Of a stretch of DNA of 64,000 nucleotides, positions 60,437 through 64,000 are shown piece by piece. The stretch spans positions 1 to 64,000 of the forward strand of contig NZ_JANQJQ010000003.1 of assembly GCF_028281565.1 (NCBI RefSeq), read 5' to 3'. How positions within the stretch are numbered: position 1 is the first letter of the stretch; each line of letters begins with the position of its first letter. This DNA is from Seonamhaeicola sp. (GTDB lineage: Bacteria; Bacteroidota; Bacteroidia; Flavobacteriales; Flavobacteriaceae). Position numbers and translations under genes: made by a program. Below the pieces are notes generated by a model that saw only the letters and a program-made list of their open reading frames with translations, made no database searches and was not told the origin of the DNA.

Positions 60437-61291
60437 TTACTTATAATCTTTACAAACTTGCCTGGAAACCCCTAAACCTTCTATGCCCAACTCCATGACA
60501 TCGCCTTCTTTTAGGTAGCGTTTCGGGTCAAATCCAAAGCCAACCCCAGAAGGTGTCCCGGTGGAAATGATATCACCAGGCAATAAGGTCATGAACTGAC
60601 TGATATAGCTCACCACCTGCTGTATGTTAAAAATAAAGTCCGATGTAGAACTATTTTGTAAAACTTCGCCGTTTAGTTTCAACCAAAGGTTTACGTTGTT
60701 CGGATCCTGAATTTCATCGGCTGAAGCAATAAAAGGGCCTATAGGTGCAAATGTGTCACAACTTTTTCCTTTAACCCATTGTCCCGATCGTTCCAACTGA
60801 AAAGCTCTTTCGCTTATGTCGTTGTGCAAGACATACCCGGCTACGTGGTCCAAAGCATCATTTTCGGAAACATAAGATGCCTTTTTACCAATAACTACGG
60901 CCAATTCTACTTCCCAATCTGTTTTGTTGCCTCCCTTAGGAATAATAACATCATCATTTGGACCTACAATAGAGGATGTAGCCTTAAAAAATATAACAGG
61001 TTCTTTTGGTATGTCCATACCACTTTCGGCGGCATGCATGGCATAGTTTAAACCTATACAAACGATTTTTGAGGGCCTCACCAGCGGAGGGCCCAAGCGC
61101 GCATCATCATCTATTTTCGGGCAAGCATCCTGATTGGTTTCTAACCATTTGACCAACTTTTCAATGCCTTCATTACCAAAAAAAGCCTCATCATAATCAG
61201 AGCCAAAACCGGACACGTCTATTTTTGTGCCGTTTGCTAATTGAACTCCCGGTTTTTCTTCTCCGGCAGTTCCAAATCTTATTAATTTCAT
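60437..61291 (-). CDS. FAH-family hydrolase, probable 2,4-diketo-3-deoxy-L-fuconate hydrolase
   Basis: 284 residues. The fumarylacetoacetase fold is clear from KIVCIGLNYAMHAAESGMDIPKEPVIFFKATSSIVGPND, WEVELAVVIGKKA and DIISTGTPSGVG. The metal-binding acids are expected around Glu and Asp of WEVELAVVIG. Family members cleave beta-diketo acids. Next to a fucosidase, an SDR dehydrogenase and L-lactate dehydrogenase, cleavage of 2,4-diketo-3-deoxy-L-fuconate to pyruvate and L-lactate is the best fit. The upstream gene ends about 107 bases earlier. Confidence 0.8.
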   Translation of the reverse strand: MKLIRFGTAGEEKPGVQLANGTKIDVSGFGSDYDEAFFGNEGIEKLVKWLETNQDACPKIDDDARLGPPLVRPSKIVCIGLNYAMHAAESGMDIPKEPVIFFKATSSIVGPNDDVIIPKGGNKTDWEVELAVVIGKKASYVSENDALDHVAGYVLHNDISERAFQLERSGQWVKGKSCDTFAPIGPFIASADEIQDPNNVNLWLKLNGEVLQNSSTSDFIFNIQQVVSYISQFMTLLPGDIISTGTPSGVGFGFDPKRYLKEGDVMELGIEGLGVSRQVCKDYK

Positions 61292-61397
61292 CTGTTTATT
61301 TTTATTGTTTTTTATTTGTCAGATGTAATTCGCCATTAAACATTTCGGTGGGTATTCCCTTTTAGTTATTATGGCTCATTTCATAATGTATTATTGA

Positions 61398-62168
61398 TTA
61401 TTTCCCATTTAATGTTACAAATCCGCCGTCAATTGGATAGTTGGAGCCTGTGATAAAACCGGCTTCATCAGAGCATAAGAATAGGGCTAAGTCTGCTATT
61501 TCCTGTGTTGTGCCCATTCTTCCTATTGGCTGTGTTTTTGAAAGTCTTTCAAAATTTTCTTTTTCCTTTCCCGGAAAATTTTTGCTAATAAACCCGTCAA
61601 CAAACGGTGTATGTACTCTTCCCGGAGCAATACAATTACACCTGATTCCATGATTTATATAGTCTTTAGCTACAGAGTAGGTCATGGTGAGTACAGCACC
61701 TTTACTCATGGAATAGGCAAAACGATTGTCTAACCCAACAGATGACCCAATAGAAGCTAAGTTTAAAATAACGCCACCTCCATTTTTTAAGGACGGGATG
61801 GATGCTTTTATGCAATTATAGACGCCTTTAATGTTTACTTCATAGAGGCGGTCCAAATCTTTCTCTTCAACAAATTCCACATTGCCAACATGAGCAATAC
61901 CAGCATTATTTATTAAAATATCTATCTTCTCTTTTTCTGTGATTTTTTTGATAACGTTCTGTACATTTTGCTGGTTCGAAACATCACATTTATGGGCTTC
62001 TGCACTATTCCCAATTTCGGAAACAGTATCTTCAGCTGCTTCTAAATTGAAGTCTAAGATATGTACTTTGGCACCTTGATGTGCAAAGGTCAAAGAGATG
62101 GCTTTTCCTATACCGCTTCCACCACCTGTAACGATCGCTACTTTATTTTTTAAACTAAATTTTGTCAT
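61398..62168 (-). CDS. SDR dehydrogenase, probable L-fucose or 2-keto-3-deoxy-L-fuconate dehydrogenase
   Basis: 256 residues, classical short-chain dehydrogenase: cofactor motif VTGGGSGIGKA near residue 13, NNAG at about residue 88, Ser-Tyr-x3-Lys (FAYSMSKGAV), and the terminal GSNYPIDGGFVTLNGK. In the non-phosphorylative L-fucose pathway, SDR enzymes oxidise either L-fucose or 2-keto-3-deoxy-L-fuconate; which one this is cannot be decided. It overlaps the fucosidase stop by one base, so the two are translationally coupled. Confidence 0.8.
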   Translation of the reverse strand: MTKFSLKNKVAIVTGGGSGIGKAISLTFAHQGAKVHILDFNLEAAEDTVSEIGNSAEAHKCDVSNQQNVQNVIKKITEKEKIDILINNAGIAHVGNVEFVEEKDLDRLYEVNIKGVYNCIKASIPSLKNGGGVILNLASIGSSVGLDNRFAYSMSKGAVLTMTYSVAKDYINHGIRCNCIAPGRVHTPFVDGFISKNFPGKEKENFERLSKTQPIGRMGTTQEIADLALFLCSDEAGFITGSNYPIDGGFVTLNGK

Positions 62169-63502
62169 TATTTCTTAAGTCTAATTTCAATAATTCTGTC
62201 TAACCGGTTTGATTCCTCAGGAGGTATATCAAAGGTTAAAATCCCCTTTTTCATTTGATATTTTATGTTCTTTTGAGATTTATAAACTGCCATGTTCTTT
62301 ATACGCGCTTTAAAATCATGAATTTTTATGGATTTTAGTTCTGAATTCAAAACATGAACATATAGTTTATCCTCGGTTGTGGTGGTAACAAAATCACCTT
62401 CCATTAAATAGCCACCAGCCGAAGTATGATAGATGGTTTCGCCGTGTTCTTTCAACCAGTCACCAACCTTCTTTAAGCGTTCTACATGATTTTCCTGAAT
62501 TTTACCATTCGGCATGGGGCCTACATTTAACAAAAAATTACCTCCTCTGCCAGCGGCATTTACAATATAATGTATTAACTGTTCTACCGATTTATGTTTG
62601 TCATCCTGCAGGTTGAATCCCCAGGAATGATTAATGGTTTCACAGGTTTCCAACGGCAAATCGGAAATGCTCGCACTACCAAAATTTGTGGTGCTTTTTC
62701 CAGGTAGATCTTTTTCGAACATTTGAAAATCTTCACCGGGAAAAGGAGCAATATGATGATTATTTCCAATTAATAGTGCCGGTTTTATTTTGTGAACCAT
62801 GTTGTAGGTACCAACAATATCCCACAAGTCTTCTCCCTGCTTTCGGGTTTCAGGCGTCCTTCCCTTCATTTCCAAACGGTCCCAAAAACCATCAAACCAA
62901 AAACCGGCTATATCATAATTCTTAGCTATTTCCCTAATCTGGGCATTTTGATATTTTAAATAAGTATTCCAATCGCCGTCCTTAACCCTTCCAACACCTG
63001 TACCGGTTTTTCCTAAGGGAAAATAATCCGGATGATGCCAATCCAATTGGGAGTAATAAGCAAATAATTTGATTCCATGTTTTTTGCAGGCCTGTTCTAA
63101 ATCTCTAAAAATATCTTTCCCGTAAGGACTGGATTTTACTATAGAATAGTCGGATACTTTAGAGTCGTACATGGCAAACCCATCATGATGCTTTGTAGTA
63201 AAGGTAATGTATTTCATACCGGCCATTTTCGCCAGTTTTACAATATCTTCTGCATTGAATTCCTGAGGATTGAAAAAAGTAGGTAGTAATTCATATCTGT
63301 CAATTTGAATATTTTGATGATGCATTACCCATTCGCCATCTCCCAAAATACTGTAAACACCCCAATGGATAAACATTCCGAATTTTGCGTTTTCAAACCA
63401 TTGCCTGGCTTCTAAATTGGAGTCTGTTGGAGTATAGTCTGCCTGAGAAAAACCTGTTGCACTAACCAAAGTGATACATAGTATGAGGAAAATTTTTTTC
63501 AT
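62168..63502 (-). CDS. Alpha-L-fucosidase, GH29
   Basis: 444 residues with a signal peptide (MKKIFLILCITLVSATGFSQ) and the GH29 barrel: AKFGMFIHWGVYSILGDGEWVMHH, YITFTTKHHDGFAMYDSKVSDY and the nucleophile Asp204 in IAGFWFDGFWDRL. A C-terminal beta domain follows. It removes terminal L-fucose from glycans such as fucoidan or fucosylated algal polysaccharides. No SusCD pair is adjacent here. It leads the operon with SDR, FAH-family hydrolase and L-lactate dehydrogenase. Confidence 0.9.
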   Translation of the reverse strand: MKKIFLILCITLVSATGFSQADYTPTDSNLEARQWFENAKFGMFIHWGVYSILGDGEWVMHHQNIQIDRYELLPTFFNPQEFNAEDIVKLAKMAGMKYITFTTKHHDGFAMYDSKVSDYSIVKSSPYGKDIFRDLEQACKKHGIKLFAYYSQLDWHHPDYFPLGKTGTGVGRVKDGDWNTYLKYQNAQIREIAKNYDIAGFWFDGFWDRLEMKGRTPETRKQGEDLWDIVGTYNMVHKIKPALLIGNNHHIAPFPGEDFQMFEKDLPGKSTTNFGSASISDLPLETCETINHSWGFNLQDDKHKSVEQLIHYIVNAAGRGGNFLLNVGPMPNGKIQENHVERLKKVGDWLKEHGETIYHTSAGGYLMEGDFVTTTTEDKLYVHVLNSELKSIKIHDFKARIKNMAVYKSQKNIKYQMKKGILTFDIPPEESNRLDRIIEIRLKK

Positions 63503-63512
63503 GAGATATGTT

Positions 63513-64000
63513 TTATTGTTTTGATAATTGTAATTGAGAACTATAAGAGGGCGTTGTCTTAATTTTATACTTTTTTAAGTATTCCGAGGGTGTGCAGTTC
63601 ATGATCGTTTTAAATTGGCGGTTAAAATTTGAAATATTCTTAAACCCGGATTCATAACAAATACCTGATATATTTAATTTATGCTCTATTATTAATTTAC
63701 AGGCGTATCCTACACGTATCTCAGTGACATACCTGGAAAATGTTTTACGATTAATACGCTTAAAAAAACGACTAAAGGCTGAGGTATTCATACAAGCAAT
63801 TTTTGCAGCCTCTTCCAATCTGATGTCTTTGTTGAAATTATTGAAAATGTAGGCTTGAACCTTATCTTGAGTGTCACTTTTAGCAGTTTTGAATGCATTT
63901 ATGAAACCTGTACTGGCTAAGCGCTTGACGTCTTTATGTTTAGCTAGTTTGTTAAGAATGATCAGAAAAGCGGTGGTTTTTTCAAAGCCTTCTAATTCCA
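63513..64000 (-). CDS. AraC-family regulator, 3' part (runs off the window)
   Basis: The open frame continues without a stop to the right edge, so the true start lies beyond 64000. The visible 161 residues hold the AraC double helix-turn-helix (IRLEEAAKIACMNTSAFSRFFKRINRKTFSRYVTEIRVGYACKLI; ISGICYESGFKNISNFNRQFKTIMNCTPSEYLKKYK). The preceding stretch ELEGFEKTTAFLIILNKLAKHKDVKRLAS belongs to the linker or sensor part. It is 10 bases upstream of the fucosidase in the same direction and probably activates the fucose operon. Confidence 0.85.
   Translation of the reverse strand, partial: ELEGFEKTTAFLIILNKLAKHKDVKRLASTGFINAFKTAKSDTQDKVQAYIFNNFNKDIRLEEAAKIACMNTSAFSRFFKRINRKTFSRYVTEIRVGYACKLIIEHKLNISGICYESGFKNISNFNRQFKTIMNCTPSEYLKKYKIKTTPSYSSQLQLSKQ

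Overview
The window looks like a low-GC Bacteroidota chromosome, most likely a marine or algal-associated Flavobacteriaceae member. The evidence is a SusC/SusD pair, DUF6520-MauE and DUF4133/DUF4134 gene families restricted to this phylum, a CTnDOT-type conjugation operon (RteC, TraE to TraN) and an L-fucose catabolic cluster with a GH29 fucosidase. No rRNA, complete tRNA, transposase, integrase, relaxase or CRISPR array was seen. The window is a patchwork of accessory segments with visibly different base composition: the ROK gene at the left edge is GC-richer, while the defence and SEDS-PBP regions are very AT-rich.

Layout: 1-1.7 kb carries a ROK regulator and a secreted sugar mutarotase-like lipoprotein. 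1.9-7.7 kb is a partly decayed segmental duplication (DUF2490 remnant plus class V aminotransferase) whose two copies flank a tyrosinase and a DUF2182 membrane protein. 7.8-10.8 kb holds an AbiEi-like/Fic fusion with four 24-bp upstream iterons and a methyltransferase. 11.2-13.4 kb encodes a divergent, membrane-anchored FtsZ paralogue and a small membrane protein. 13.5-26.2 kb is a minus-strand defence island: a HEPN-like protein, an exonuclease-RecQ-UvrD fusion, a GIY-YIG-like protein, an ABC three-component system and an XRE regulator with a palindromic operator. 26.28-26.95 kb has no protein gene but contains strongly nested inverted repeats that look like a structured RNA. 27-35 kb holds SusC-SusD-TlpA, DUF6520-MauE, an AraC/PAS regulator and a STAS-like protein. 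35.2-37.6 kb is an alpha-oxoamine synthase/acyltransferase fusion.

37.7-49.6 kb is a partial CTnDOT-like conjugative element: RteC, an excisionase-like HTH protein, an ATPase and TraE/F/G/I/J/K/M/N with an embedded ssb. It is interrupted by a convergent AbiEi/AbiEii toxin-antitoxin pair whose two outer promoter regions carry the same palindrome. 50.0-58.5 kb is an AT-rich cargo block. Its centre is an operon with a DUF4407-transglutaminase fusion and a 1198-residue protein that joins a SEDS (FtsW/RodA-like) membrane domain to a penicillin-binding transpeptidase domain; this is the best candidate for an undescribed system. A sigma-factor-like gene and an HTH regulator lie beside it. At about 59.05 kb there is a truncated 3' end of a tRNA-Pro gene followed by its terminator-like hairpin, which fits the distal attachment site of an element integrated into tRNA-Pro.

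59.3-64 kb resumes ordinary chromosomal metabolism: alpha-L-fucosidase, SDR dehydrogenase, fumarylacetoacetase-family hydrolase and FMN-dependent L-lactate dehydrogenase, preceded by an AraC regulator running off the right edge. These fit the non-phosphorylative L-fucose pathway ending in pyruvate and L-lactate. All family names come from recognition of sequence motifs; no database search was run.
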